From Gnetum montanum (Eukaryota; Streptophyta; Gnetopsida; Gnetales; Gnetaceae): a DNA stretch of 64,000 nucleotides. The position numbers were made by a program, and so were the translations under genes. Positions 22,181 to 34,392 of this stretch are shown piece by piece (the first letter of the stretch is position 1; each line of letters begins with the position of its first letter). The DNA is taken from the NCBI GenBank assembly GCA_015680685.1, contig MNCI01014373.1:342964-406963 (forward strand), in the 5' to 3' direction. The notes under the pieces were generated by a model. The model was not told the DNA's origin. It ran no database searches and saw only the letters and a program-made list of their open reading frames with translations.

Positions 22181-23103
22181 TTATTTATAGNCTTGGTTAT
22201 TAATCCTACTTATTAGAATGAGGGAATCCCTCATAGCTAAACGGTTGAGGATGGAAAGGATTAATAATTGATGATGGAGATCCTTGCATTTTGGAAGTAT
22301 TCTGGCTCGATCATATAGTTGACGTTGGGCATACATTCCTAAGGTCTCTCTTGTTTCATTACGTAGCCCATCAATGATATGATACATTATCCTTTCCTCA
22401 GAAAACCCATGGCTTGGATAGTTGTTTAACAGTGTGTAATATCTTTCTAAGGCCATGTCCAAGGTTCATGTTGTGCTTGTTTCCATCCTTGGATTTGTTT
22501 CCTCAAGGCTGACACTCTTGCATAGGTTTGATATTTTTCATTAAAAAATTCTACCATTGTTGACCAGCATTGTATCAAATTTGGTTTTAACGATCTATAC
22601 CATACTTTTTCTTGGTCAACGAGTGTCATAGGAAAGAGCTTAAGTTTTTGCCACATGTTATCAAAGCTATTCCATGTGCAGGAATTGTAGAAGGCTTGTA
22701 AATGTTGATGCGGATCTAAGTCATAGCCTCCTGAAAATTTAGGAAATTTGTTTAAATCAAGACTAGGTAGATGGCTCTCTTTACAATGCCTACATGAGAT
22801 TCAAACAGCCTCTTGTATTTGCATTAAGCTTGTAGTGGCCAGTGGGGGTTCATCGTCATCAGGTAAGTTATGCCTTCGTGCATTGGGATGACGTTGTTTT
22901 TGTTCATGTTTATAAGAGACCCCTATTTCAGGTTGTGTACTCCAACCTTCATTATCATATAGTTCATTGGTTCTCCAATGAACTTCCTCACTAAGTGTGG
23001 CATTATCGTAATCTTGTAGGCAAGGCATTGTTGTGTGTGAATTTATGTGACTTTGTATAATACTTCTTTCTAAGAGATATATCGTTAAGTCCTTATATAG
23101 CAA
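22181..23103 (-). pseudogene. gag: Element 2 gag fragment
   Basis: Three broken frames (23103-22801, 22656-22447, 22462-22181) encode gag. They cover an N-terminal part with an acidic DDDEPPLATTSLM stretch matching DDEPLVATRSML of Element 1, then the capsid region WQKLKLFPMTL, WYRSLKPNLIQCW, FFNEKYQTYARVSALRKQI. The C-terminal gag with the zinc knuckle is missing. The sequence passes straight into spacer, which marks the deletion that removed pol. Confidence 0.75.
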
Positions 23104-23140
23104 CCTTGTACGATATAACTAATCTAGATAACTAGCATCG

Positions 23141-23158
23141 TCCCTGGCAACAGTTCTA
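23141..23158 (-). promoter_or_regulatory. Element 2 primer binding site, tRNA-Asp type
   Basis: The minus strand reads TAGAACTGTTGCCAGGGA, 13 of 18 identical to TGGCGCCGTTGCCGGGGA. It lies one base inside the 5' LTR. Confidence 0.75.
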
Positions 23159-23159
23159 A

Positions 23160-23998
23160 TGATGAGTGGCAAGGTACCCCTACACTCAACCATACGAATA
23201 CGAGCGTTTTCACGAGTGATCCATTCAAACTCCACAGACAGACTAGTTGTGGCACCTAGATAGTTAGCCTTAGGTCGCAGTTCGTTGTCTTCCCACCTGG
23301 ACTAGTATTAGCTTTGTCACATATGGTTTAGTCTAGAGTGAGGTGTATGATGGGTTTCTAATCTAATGCTACTCCTGAAGGCAATGGAAATAATATTAAC
23401 TAAGCTAGGAGGAAAGGGTAAGAGAATCTAAACTAGCCTAAGTGCGATGAGCATCCGTTCCTTAATCATCCATACACATCTTGGACCTCGTGCATGACTA
23501 CCACTAGGATTACCAAGTGCATGGCCTAGGTACGCTACTGGGTTGCCAAGTAGTCACACTTAATTGCTCGTGATTAATTCGTACTCATTCTGTGTTTTAA
23601 CGTGAGTTTAAGGGTGAGAGAGACTAATTAAGAAAGTAGTAAATAACAATTAATTAAATAATAAAACTAAGTGAATGCTTCAATGAAAAAGTAATCTCGA
23701 TCTTTATTTCTGGTCTTGTGCGTGTCCAAGTACGTCACACTCGAATAAAGGATGTCGTACAATTACATTCACCACACTGCGGGCATACACTGGGAAATAA
23801 TCTATCTCTGGAGGGATCAAACTACCAGAGTTTAGCTACAATCTAATCTAAAAACTGTGAAACAAGGGAGATCCACCTCTTATTTATAGAACTAGTGGCA
23901 GACTGCGATATTGCATACACAATATCGTAGGGAAAGATGCGATATCATGTGATATTTCGGTAGATACGATATCGTGTACACGATATCACGTCCCATCA
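23160..23998 (-). repeat. Element 2 5' LTR (right)
   Basis: This 839-bp LTR is near-identical to the left LTR except in the U3 array, which is ~27 bases longer, with an extra GATATTTCGGTAGATACGAT stretch. The minus-strand TATAAATA is at 23888-23881. Confidence 0.9.
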
Positions 23999-26684
23999 GG
24001 AGGAAAAAGTGGAATCTATTAGATAGATATCAAAACTAGTAGTAGCAACAACAAAACACCCCCATCGCAATTATGCACCTACACAACCAGCAAATCTCAA
24101 GGTGACCTTAACAAAGGCTTGTCTAAATCAAATCAAATTAAGGGAGGTCCAAAAATTAATGCTCTAGGAGTTAAAATTTGGCCCTTTCTTAGAGCATGCA
24201 CTAAGAGAAGTGTAGGATTAGCTAAAGGCCTCTTTCATGTGGCCAATCATCACTTCCACTAGAGAGTGGTACATGGGAGAAACGTTTTTGTTTTGGAACA
24301 ATAGGTAGCCTAGAGCACTAGTAAATATCAAGGACATCTTAGTGTCCTACATGATGTAGGCCATTGTTGTAGCACTTAAATTTCTGAAATAGTATCAAAC
24401 CTTACTGAGATCCCAATGTAGGTAGATCCAAGCATCAAGGAATGGATGCAATGGTGTTATGGTATCGATTGTAAGGAGTTTGGTGTGCTCACTCTAGTAG
24501 AGAGGATCCATTATAAGATTTTGGCCTTTCACCTCAATCCCACTATGAGGCCAAGCAAAATCACTGCCTTCTCTACTCAAGCATGTGCCACTTTGAGTGG
24601 GAGATTCCTGGTCAACCTTCTACAACTAATCTATCTAGAGATGGAGTGCTTTAAAGAAAACAAACGTAGAAGGAAGGCACTTCCTTTCCCATGCCTCATC
24701 AAGAAACTCTATTGAAGAGGAGGGATAGTCCATTACATCAACGATGATGTTTAAACTATTTTAACTACCAGTTGGGCAAAAATGATGAAGGATAAAACAC
24801 CTACAACTACAATTCAAGAAGATGAGTAATGATCTCCACCACCTACCACTCAGAAAATAGTGCCAAACACAGCTGCAATCATCCAATGGTTGTGTGAATA
24901 TAGAGAGTGGCTCTTGAGTGAACAAGAGAAAAGAGAAGGCATAAGTGGTGAGGACCCATCCATATATAGACTAGCCATAAGTCACCTTAATGAGGTGGCC
25001 CAAACAATTAGTCTGATGGGTAAGGGTGGATACATTTTCTCAACCCAAAAAATGCAACTTCATACAAGGTCAAATCTAAGTGCCAAAGAGGCCATAGTAT
25101 CTCTCACAAAATAATAGCCACTCCTAGAAATTTTTGTAAATGCTATGACCTTCTTAGTCCACTTGGAGAAGGGTGAAGAGCTAGTTGTTTTGGTGATGCA
25201 TCACCAAGGGTAGGAAAAAATAGTAGAAGTGGTTGCTAATAGGATTACCAAAACACTCAATGCACCTATAACATCTACATTAAAGATCACTACACTTAAA
25301 GATGTGCATAAGTCCATGGGAACTATAAGTGGTAGAAAATAAGTGCAGCATAGCATGAAGAGCTATTAGACTAACTGGTGGAAATAGAGCAACCACTTCT
25401 GGATGTCTTTAACCTTCTGGATAACATCACTACAATCTAGTTAGAGCTGCTAGAGGCAAAGGGCAAGAACATTATATTGTAGAGGCAACTTGAAATAGCC
25501 AGAGAGCAGAATGAACGTTTAGCTACAGAGGTTGCCAAAATAAGAGCCCAAATTGTCGATCCTACATTTTTCAACCTAACACATACAAGAGATGAAGCTA
25601 TGCAATAGTTTCAATTTAGGCTCAAAGAGGTTGAGAATGCAATGGAGACAACGGTATTCTACAGATCCTTGGTAGAAGAAATGTAGCACAAGATTTAGAA
25701 GGCCTTGGATCAGACCCATCAAGAGAATGTCCAACTAACCATAGAGAATAATTACCTGTGAAATGTTTATGTGCACAAGTAGCAATTAACAAATTTTATC
25801 CATCAACAACAAGAGCAGTTAGCTAAAGAAAATACAAAACTAAGGAGATTGGTAGTAGAGGATAGGAATCTCTCCATGGACGAGGTGTGTGCCCTTCACA
25901 AGAAGACTACAATTAAGGTAGCCACTTGGAAATCTAAAGCTCTCAAATTTGAGAAAGTTAAAGATCATTACAAAGATTAGGTTGGTCTACAAAAGAAAAT
26001 AAATGAAAAACATATCTAATTGGTGAAGGCAAAGGTGAATGATGTCCTCCAACAAGGTGAATGATGCCTACAACAAAGTAGAAATCTACATAGAGTTGCA
26101 AATCAAGGAGATGATGGAGTATATGAAGCTTGCCAACCTCTGTTATGCAAACTTGGCCATGTTGATTGTTGGAAGGCCATGATCTAAGTTGGAGAAGTAT
26201 GTGGCTAGCTCATACTTGTTGTACGAGGCTAAGTTCAAGCACCACAAGGACACCAAGGACAAGCTTGTGGTGGGTAATGCTAAACTCGAAGTTCTCAAGG
26301 CACATTTCATAGATCAAAAGATCAACTGCCAAGAAGTTAGCTAGATGAATGAATGACTACCAGGAGCTACAAAATGTAGTAAGGGAATTCAACATCTAAC
26401 GTAAATATTTTGCTACCTAGTTTGTCAATGTAAAGGAGATGTCCCCAATCATGCCCTATTCGTGGGATGTCCTCATTCTGGCCGACATTGGTAAAGTTAC
26501 ATGGGTTGTGAATGATCCCCAGAGTAAGGAGGAGAAGATGAAGGCATTTATTGATTCCTTTCACCTTCCATTGGAGGTTTCTATTGTAGCAGGATAGCCA
26601 CAGTCACCTCAACCACTGCATGGGCCCAAAGCTTGTGAAGGTCCTTTAAACCCTTAGGAGCCATCGATGCCTGGGACTGTCTAA
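23999..26684 (+). pseudogene. Element 1 ORF3, main part
   Basis: This continues the frame begun at 16922. The function is unknown. Seen in order: WYMGETFLFWNN (about 24269), FGVLTLVERIHYKILAFHLNP and LPFPCLIKKLY (frame 24446-24715), then a short Pro-rich linker and frame 24860-25114 (HLNEVAQTISLMGKGGYIF). A long Lys/Glu/Leu-rich coiled-coil-like region (25500-26300) follows. The C-terminal motif (MPYSWDVLIL, then SKEEKMKAF) lies at about 26417-26550, and the stop TAA is at 26682-26684. Many in-frame stops show it is dead. Its order matches ORF3 in Elements 2, 3 and 4, so this is a true element gene. It sits where env-like ORFs lie in some Athila elements, but I see no signal peptide or membrane segment that would support an envelope. 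Confidence 0.7.
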
Positions 26685-26926
26685 TCCTCACCACTATTTT
26701 CACATCATCGAAGGATGTGCTATTAGAATTTTTGTTGAGTCATGTAATGGTCTTTAATTTTGTGTCATGAATACCATAATTTTTGTAATTTTTTTATCAA
26801 TACACTTGGGCACTCAATTTTTTCAACTCAGTTTGTTTTGTTTTGTTAAGAGTTAGTAAATAATCCAATACCTTCCCAATTTTGTAAAAGAATTTAAGGA
26901 AAATTTTTTATTTAGTCATGGAGGTA
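26685..26926 (+). other. Element 1 3' untranslated region and polypurine tract
   Basis: Non-coding sequence, AT-rich, ending TAGTCATGGAGGTA at 26913-26926 as the degenerate polypurine tract. It matches the equivalent stretch before 57850. Confidence 0.65.
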
Positions 26927-27606
26927 TGATGAAGCATCAATAAGCTACATCAACATGCCCTCATTGATGCAACCTCATCAATGAGGCCCCATTTATATAG
27001 TGTTGCCTCATTGATGGGGCCACGTTGAGTAGCATTTGCTATGTTGATGAGGCCCCGTCAACATAACCCTTGTGCAAAAACCATAAATACAAGCTCCCAA
27101 CCATGTTTATGGGCATCAAATTCATGGTAGTAGAAAAAATCTTGTAGTTTTTACATTTGAAAGTTAGAATATTTCACCAGAGTGCCGGCAGTAGGAGTCA
27201 TTGAATGTATAGATCTTTATTCAAGCATTGTTGTATCTGAGCATAATAGTGTGTACAACAATAAAGATAAGCTTCTTAATAAACCTTACAACATTTTGGA
27301 TAGTTTAGATATTTATTTATGCATTTAATTCTTTCATTTCATTATTTAATATATTCCAATAATTAAGCTAATTAAGCAACATAAGCTAGATAGATTAAAT
27401 ACATAAGTACAACCACTTCGAGCATAACACATATTCGCTTGGTAATCCCAACAACGTTATTTCTTGGTACACCTAATAGTGTAGTGCTTGGTAAACTAGT
27501 AGTGGATATGTGGGTTTAGGACATGTACAGAAAGTGGAAATAGATGCTTATGTTAGGATTAGTTAGAGACTAGTTAGTTACTTAATTTAGATTAGTCATT
27601 AAATTA

Positions 27607-27642
<36 letters not shown>

Positions 27643-27913
27643 NNNNNNNNCTCTCTCTCTCTCTCTCTCTCTCTTCAAGCACCCAAAAAACATAAAACAT
27701 AAAATGATAAAAACGATATGCCTTAATTACTCTTAACCATACCACTATTCTTCACAAGTGTAATTAGAAAGACAATGAATGACCTTAGGGCAAGGCTCAC
27801 TTCCTAGAAGACTCATGTACTAGAAACTATAAAGTCCATGGAATTCGATTGGATCGTGTGTGAATGCTTTGTGATTCATATGGTTGGGTGTAGGGGTACC
27901 TCACCGCTCATCA
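26927..27913 (+). repeat. Element 1 3' LTR
   Basis: This 987-bp LTR matches 4268-5171 but is longer. It has one more unit in the U3 array (CCTCATTGATGCAACCTCATCAATGAGG in two parts, near 26958-26990) and a longer (CT)n tract. Its TATA has decayed to CATAAATA. It ends TCATCA before the duplicated CTCAT. Confidence 0.9.
27607..27674. repeat. (CT)n microsatellite with 8-base gap
   Basis: This is the CT tract of the 3' LTR, interrupted by N at 27643-27650. The true length is unknown. Confidence 0.95.
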
Positions 27914-30494
27914 CTCATGTATGACCTATGTTCAACTATTGGATTATAAAATATTCATGAATGTAAAATGACCAATTGGTGGGTCATGTTGTGCTAGTAT
28001 CAATCCTATAGCAATCCTATGTCCTAGCTCCTCACCACCTTCATAAATAAGGCTTGCTACTAGCTACAATGTCATGAGTTGATGGTCCAACTTCTAAGTC
28101 AACTTATTAACTAACCATCCATTATAATAATAATTTTATTACTACAATTTATCTATTAATGAACCCTACTAATATTGTCTACAATGTTCTTTGGTTGATG
28201 AGCTAGCTCCAAAGATAACCTAGATGATTGACCAACCAATATAAATAGCTTAATCATTATTTCTGATCTTCCAACATCTTAATTGCATTCATAAATTCTT
28301 GTAATATTTTCTCACCACCATCATCTAAAGTTTTCATTTTCATTGAATGCCACTAAGATCATGTTCATTCAAAAAATAAGGAGAAAATCCATCACAATCT
28401 TTAGATCCATTGTGCCCTAAGCCATGATATTTAAGAAGACCTCCATCGCCACCATAGCCACCATCAAGACGTGATGATGTAGGAGAAAGATGAAGTTGAA
28501 ATAGAAAGAGAAAATTATATAAAGTAATGAATTATTATAAGGAAATAACAAATTAGGGTTAGGTAGATAACAAAAATGATTTAGTTCTACTTAGAAAGAA
28601 TAATAAAAAAGATAGCTTTGAGGAGGGTTGAGTTGTAAGGAAAATTGATGGATAAAATAACATTTCCTCTAACTTGAATGATCAATTGAAAGTAAAGCTT
28701 CACCAACAAAGAACAAGTTCAAATCTAAAATTTCTAAGAGATATATCATATATAGCCACAAGCAATAAATTGGGCGATAAAGCAATGTAGAATCATTGCC
28801 ATGAGAGTCAACATTGCCAAGTATTTATTACTACAAATTCAAGATAGAATAACTTTAAGACTAATAAATAAATAATCAAATTTCTAATATTAGCTCACAT
28901 GCATCCACAAAAGGATTCAATTGGTTCATAGGTCGTTGTGTCCATGGGTTCAAGTCACCAAGAAATACTAGATATAACCCACATCACCCAAGAATGGGTT
29001 CCTAATGTCCAAGATAAACTAAGAGAATAGTTAGAATAAACCTCAACTATCCATTTAGTGTGGCTTTAAACCATATCATTACATTATTTCAAATACCTTA
29101 CAATAGAATAAAATATAAAATATAAAATAAATATAATTGAATATAAATAAAATACTCATAATGAGCCACCACCACTTTCTAGTCCTTTAGAAGAGATACT
29201 AAGAGTTAGGAAATGCCAAGAAATAATAAGAAAAATATAAAATAGTAATATTTTAAAATATTTTATAAAAGCAAGGTCCAAGGTCCAAACCTTAAAAGCA
29301 TGTTATCAAGATATAATAAAACATGTATATTGACAAATAGGTCCAAGGTTCAAACCTTACCAATACTAGGAAATGGATATCTAGAACTTATAACTTTGGG
29401 CCAAGCATCACTAAAGTAATTCTTGATGATTAGCCTACTTTGTCTACTTTATTTCTTTGCATTTGGAATTATCTTTAACCCCTTTTTCTCTATTCTATTT
29501 GGAAGCTTTAGTGTGCAGCCATATTTTAGTAGCAAGAACATAACTATGATCTCTCTTCAAGTGTTAAATATCAAATTCTAAAAGATTTCACTTTTCATCT
29601 ATAACTTCAAGCAAAAAAGCTTCCAGCTAAAGCTAAACAAATAATTTATTTTTTAAAGAACAAGAATATTTTATATTTTTTGCTATTTTTTCTTTATCTC
29701 TAATTAATGAATTATTTTTCTTTAGAGGAAATTTTTCCTTCTCTTTACAAGAAACCCTTTAGTAAGAAGTGAAAACTTGTGAGGGTGCTTTGAATAAGGG
29801 CAAGGCCTGGTCCTTTTTCTACCCTAGGGGGGAGATTTTCTAGGATTAGTTGTAATGATGAAAACATCAAAAGGCATCCCAAAACCATTGGGCTTTTTCT
29901 TTAGACTTTAATGTATGCTGAATATTTTTAATATTATTATTCATTTTTTTGAAGTTTGATACCTCCTTCCCAACCTTACCAATACATGAGGGCTTGTATC
30001 AAGGGGGTTTTGGAACCAAAAATAATTAAAACATAAGTAGACCCCAAGATATAAACTCCAATTAGAACTTTATATAACTCAACATTGCCTACCGAAATTG
30101 AACCCATAACCTAGAGCTCTAGCTCAAGTCTCTTACCACTAGGCTAATACTTTATCTCAAGTCTCTTACCACTAGGACAATACTTTATTATTATGGGATT
30201 ATATCAAGATACTTTATACACAACCTATAAGTAAATATAACATGATGTACCAATCATAAAATACCAAGGTATCTATAACACATGTAAACAAGGAGTTAAG
30301 AATCCAAACATCAAGATGCATAACCATGGACATAAGCATAAGACATGTTAGATTACACTAGCATATATCACTAACAAGATAGAATACATATTATCAACAT
30401 AATATATTTAAATGTACCCTTATACTTAGGAACCCAACATAAGAAAATAAATAACAAATCTAAAATCTTACGTTTGAAACATCATGATGTTACA
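27914..30494 (-). repeat. Right LTR of the LARD-like element, second part
   Basis: This resumes the match to 1156-2820 exactly after the duplicated CTCAT and ends ATGTTACA against TCTTACA of the left copy. It is interrupted by a 605-bp repeat (29367-29971). A doubled stretch, CAAGTCTCTTACCACTAGG, occurs twice at 30131-30171. No gene is seen. Confidence 0.7.
29367..29971 (+). mobile_element. ~600-bp retroposon-like repeat, 14-bp target duplication
   Basis: AACCTTACCAATAC stands on both sides (29353-29366 and 29972-29985), and the left LTR copy has the site once (near 2510). A 14-bp duplication suggests target-primed (LINE/SINE-type) insertion. The insert starts TAGGAAATGGATATCTAG and ends GTTTGATACCTCC. 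It has no coding and no poly-A tail. A diverged copy lies at about 60440-61140 on the minus strand, and its distal part recurs near 41050-41190. Confidence 0.6.
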
Positions 30495-33400
30495 CCTAGT
30501 GTGCTAATTTGTGCCTTTTAGATGTATTTTAAAATATCTATTTTCTTATGATTTTAGTAAAATTCAAGTCATATATTTGAGTTATTTTTTTTATAAAGAA
30601 ATTGGTTAGGAATATGTTGGTTTAAAAGAATTGAAAATTAGACTTGTGATTTGGAAGCTATAGTGTTTTTAAAGATGTAGGAGTATGAGTGCTTGTTAAG
30701 AGAATATTATTTTCAACTAGTACCTATATGGTACCCTTTGCTACTTTTTCATAACAAAAAAAAAATAAAGTGTGTGATTGATTTGTTAAACATGCATTAT
30801 CTATTTTTAAGTTAGTGCATGATTGAACCATAACCATCAAATCTATGCCTAGTTTTACATAAAACTCACACACTAATTTCATTTTCTCATAGTTTGGAAT
30901 GAAAGTGTGTGGAACATATGCATAAGAGGTGAAAGAAAGTATGTGGAATGCATGTACAAGAGGTTTTAGGTAATTACTAGGCATCATTTTTTACCAATTT
31001 TTCATGTTTTTTCTTTGTGTCATTTTTCTCTCTTCTTATTTTAACCCCATATCAACAAGTAAGGGTTTTCATAAGGATTGCTGTAAGATTTTGGTGCATC
31101 AAAGAGGTTCTGATTTGCATATTGTCTCATGAATATCAAATACGGGTTAATTATTATATTTTTTATAGATTCAAGTCTATTAGTTTTGTATGCATGTGTG
31201 ATAGCATGTTTTGACGACATGTTTAACATATTAGCTATATTTTATTTTTCTATATTTAGGGTTTTGCATAGTAAGATTTTTCCTCCACATTTGGCATGGA
31301 AGGGTTTTAGCAATTTTATTCCATCAATTAGTTTATTTTAGTGTTCCCTGTGTGTGATACATTGATCATATTTTGATGCATATTTCCTTCAATGATAATG
31401 ATTTTTTTATATGCATCAACATTTGAGTTTTATCAAGTTTAACTTTGCAATTTAATATTTGACCACATGGATTTTCTTCATTCACCAACATTGCAAGCTA
31501 TAATTACTTATTCTATTATAGTCTCTCATATTGGTGACCTTTTTGTGATGGAATAACTCCATTCTATGTTCATTTTATTTGACTTTAGTGACTACATGTC
31601 CATCATAGATTGGAGTTTGAGATTGTGAGTTCCCTATGAGTCACAATCTATCTCAATAATGAAACATCCTTCAAGATCATCAATCATAGTGACATCATAG
31701 TTAGTCCACCACAACTTCTTTAAGGGTTTTAGTTGCTAATAAAAATGTAAGCCATGATGATCTCATGGTTAATATATCATGAGTCACAATAGGATCATGA
31801 CCTAATATAATTACATTAAAAATAAGATCAAATGGGTGTAATGTGACAAAGATGATTTTTAGACACTATTCATGGAAATCTTATGAGAATGGACATTATA
31901 CAATTAAGATGATTTGATGATGAGATGATGGACTATCCTTAGTGTGATTACTAACATTCATGTTCATCCATCATCAATGTTTAGTATTGATTACTATTAT
32001 TCTATTATGTATTGTATGATATCTTAATGATTATAATGCCATGAAATGTTGTTAATTGATGATGATGTGATAAAGATAGCATAAATGGAGATGTGATAAA
32101 GATGGCATCAATGGAGAGATTGGTTTTGGATTAGAGATCCTAGAGTTTAATGTCAAATTCACCCTTGTCATTTCCAATGGTGGGGCTTGTTATCCATGCC
32201 TTGACTCTAGAAAGATGAAATTTTAAAAACAACATGGTCTAGTCTTCATTAGATTTGAAACTTTAGAAGTTTAGTTTTACAATAGTGTAGTTCATCTATT
32301 AATAATAAATAGTAGATGACTTGTAAAACAATGTGAATTAGACACTTTAGATTGTTGAAACTTTAAATTAATTAAGTCTTAGAGGCATGGTACTCATGAT
32401 ATAGTAAAATGATGATATAATTATAAAAATATATTAAGTAAAAAAAATAGTTTTTCACATGCATACATTATGTCATGGATTCTAGTCTCAATGATTGTTG
32501 TTGGTTGGTAGGGATGGGTTGAGGGGTAAAATTTTTTCTAGCATTGCATGTCTACTTATGCTTGTTTCATGGCACTAATATATTATTTTGTATGAATACT
32601 CATGGATTGTATCCCCACCTCCATGGATTTTGTTTATGAGTTGAATGAGAGATGTGAGAATATATTCTTACTTAGTCACATGTATTGATCTTTCTTTTAT
32701 TTATAGTTAGAGCTAGAGGATCTAGAGCTTCAAAGAATTAGTGGAATAGTATTATATATATATGTATCTAACTTGCAAAATATAACTAGTCTTATATGAA
32801 AATCCCAATTTTGTATTTGTTGTAAAACTTGTAAATGAGAACTCTTATGGCTAGAATTTTCATGTTTGGCCTTCTAGTGGTTATTTTTCCATGAATTTTA
32901 TATTTAACCTTCTTGTGATTGTTTGTGCATGTCTTGAATTATTAGATATATTTAGCACCAAAGATGTTTCCATAAGAAGTTGGAGTTTTGACTAAGTATA
33001 AAGTATGTCTTTAGATCTAATGGCATCTCTAGTTGATGACTTGGAGTTTTGATAAATTTTTGGATATCTCCAAAACATGTTTCTAATAATCTGGTATTTT
33101 TCTTGAGTGGTAGAGTTTTGTCAAAAATCATGTCGTGTAGAAGTCATCTTGCTAGAATTTAAAGTAGTTGATAAAAGATATTTGGAAGAGAAAATATCTT
33201 TGCTGAAAGTTAGTTGATGTATTGAAGACATCTTCAAAGCCAATAATTTCTATGATAAAAAAGATCTATGGTAATCATTATGTGAAAAAATATAGCTATT
33301 TATGGTGATAATTCCAACAAAAGAAAAATTAACATTTGTTCCAATTGAGTGAGGAAAATTTAGAAAACCAAAGTCTTTTTATTAAATTCTTCATTTAAAT

Positions 33401-34080
33401 TTTGGGTAGTTTCTTTTCATTCATTTTTCATCCTACAAGTGAATTGAAATTGCTACAAGTGATTTTAAAGCTTTTTTCATCCCTCAAGTGTGAATTACCC
33501 AAGGTTGAAAATCAAGTAGATCAATGATTTTGTTTAATTTAGGTTTTTAGTTTGAGTTTATTTTTATTTTTCTTTACATATGCAATCAATATATTTAAGA
33601 ATTTTTCACCCTCATCTAAATTCTACTATCTCTCACTTGTAGAATCTAACTAGACTTATGTTCACCATGTTACTTTTAAGCTATGTTATTTAATGCTTTC
33701 TACTTAATGATATTAATATTGTTATTGTTAAGAAAAGTATGAAAAACTAGTTATTTTACATATGTATACTTTCTTTTGCATTATCAACTTGACTCTAAAC
33801 TGGTAAAAGTCTTGTGCATTTCTAGTTTTTCTATTTTTCATGATATGCACTATTTTTATTTAATGGGCAATACATATGGGTACCTTTCATAGTATATCAA
33901 AATTTGCTATTACTTTTCTTAGTATTTGGAACCTATTTTCTTGTTTACACTTTAATTTCTTTTCTAGCCTATACATGTTTTCATTTTTATATTCATTGCA
34001 TGTTCATGTGAGTAGTTTTTCTTATGTAATGCTTTCTAGCCTATTATAGGTTAAATGGTATTACAAAAAATCATTGTTGA
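30495..34080. other. AT-rich DNA, no gene or family recognised
   Basis: I see no coding sequence with family resemblance. The frames at 30724-30987 and 31017-31341 are AT-driven. Small structures include a 9-bp inverted repeat AGATTGTGA / TCACAATCT (31620-31649), two copies of a ~28-base stretch GATGTGATAAAGATRGCAT (about 32067-32118), and a short (TA)n at 32752-32763. It is probably decayed transposon DNA. Confidence 0.5.
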
Positions 34081-34290
34081 ATCCATTCTAGTTGATTCCA
34101 TACTATTGAAGAAAGGCTAGGATTATCATCATCCTAGCCTTATACCAACAAAATAAGGTTAGCGATATGTCTTCTCTTTTACCATTCATCTCTATGAGGA
34201 GCTAGATCATTATCTATTTACAATTTTTTTTATTTATGTCTGTGTCCCAATTTTGTTGTATTCAATTCTACACTATGGCATGAATAAATT
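34081..34290. repeat. LINE-related fragment
   Basis: ATCATCATCCTAGCCTTA and CATCTCTATGAGGAGCTAGAT match the sequence around the solo LTR at 41590-41637 and 42431-42455, which is the 3' side of the minus-strand LINE. The match stops near 34250, where a truncated Athila-like end begins. Confidence 0.45.
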
Positions 34291-34392
34291 CCTAGTCAGT
34301 CAATAATCCCATACCTATCCACTGTGTAATCAATGGGGTCTGTTCTCATTTTTTTTAACTTGAGGATGAGTTTTCATTCAGTCATGGGGGTA
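34291..34392 (+). other. Truncated 3' end of an Athila-like element
   Basis: TCAATAATCCCATACCTA, ACTTGAGGATGAGTTTTCA and the polypurine tract GTCATGGGGGTA match the pre-LTR region of Element 4 (57780-57849). Everything upstream in the element is missing, so it was cut by a deletion or rearrangement. Confidence 0.6.

Larger units (their letters stand above)
17066..23998 (-). mobile_element. Element 2: pol-less Athila-like element
   Basis: On the plus strand it starts TGATGAGTGG and ends CCCATCA, flanked by GGAGG at 17061-17065 and 23999-24003. On its own strand it runs LTR (23998-23160), tRNA-Asp-type primer site, gag, spacer, internal TATA block, ORF3, polypurine tract, LTR (17877-17066). 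The gag fragment near 22190 is followed directly by spacer that in Elements 1 and 4 lies after integrase, so protease, RT, RNase H and integrase are all missing. It must have moved with enzymes from relatives or lost pol later. It is less decayed than Elements 1 and 4. Single N bases lie at 20777 and 22192. Confidence 0.9.
4268..27913 (+). mobile_element. Element 1: Athila-like Ty3/gypsy retrotransposon with nested insertions
   Basis: The element starts TGATGA and ends TCATCA, with a 5-bp target duplication CTCAT at 4263-4267 and 27914-27918. In order it holds a 5' LTR, a tRNA-Asp-type primer site, gag, protease, RT, RNase H, integrase, a long spacer, an internal TATA block, ORF3, a polypurine tract and a 3' LTR. 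Without its two inserts (7340-10902 and 17066-23998) and their duplicated targets it is about 13.1 kb, close to the 13.4 kb of Element 4. Its reading frames are full of stops and frameshifts, so it is dead. The pol wording (FDGYSGYNQI, EVFMDNFSTYGA, IKEGIEV-like tether) matches the Athila branch. Confidence 0.9.
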
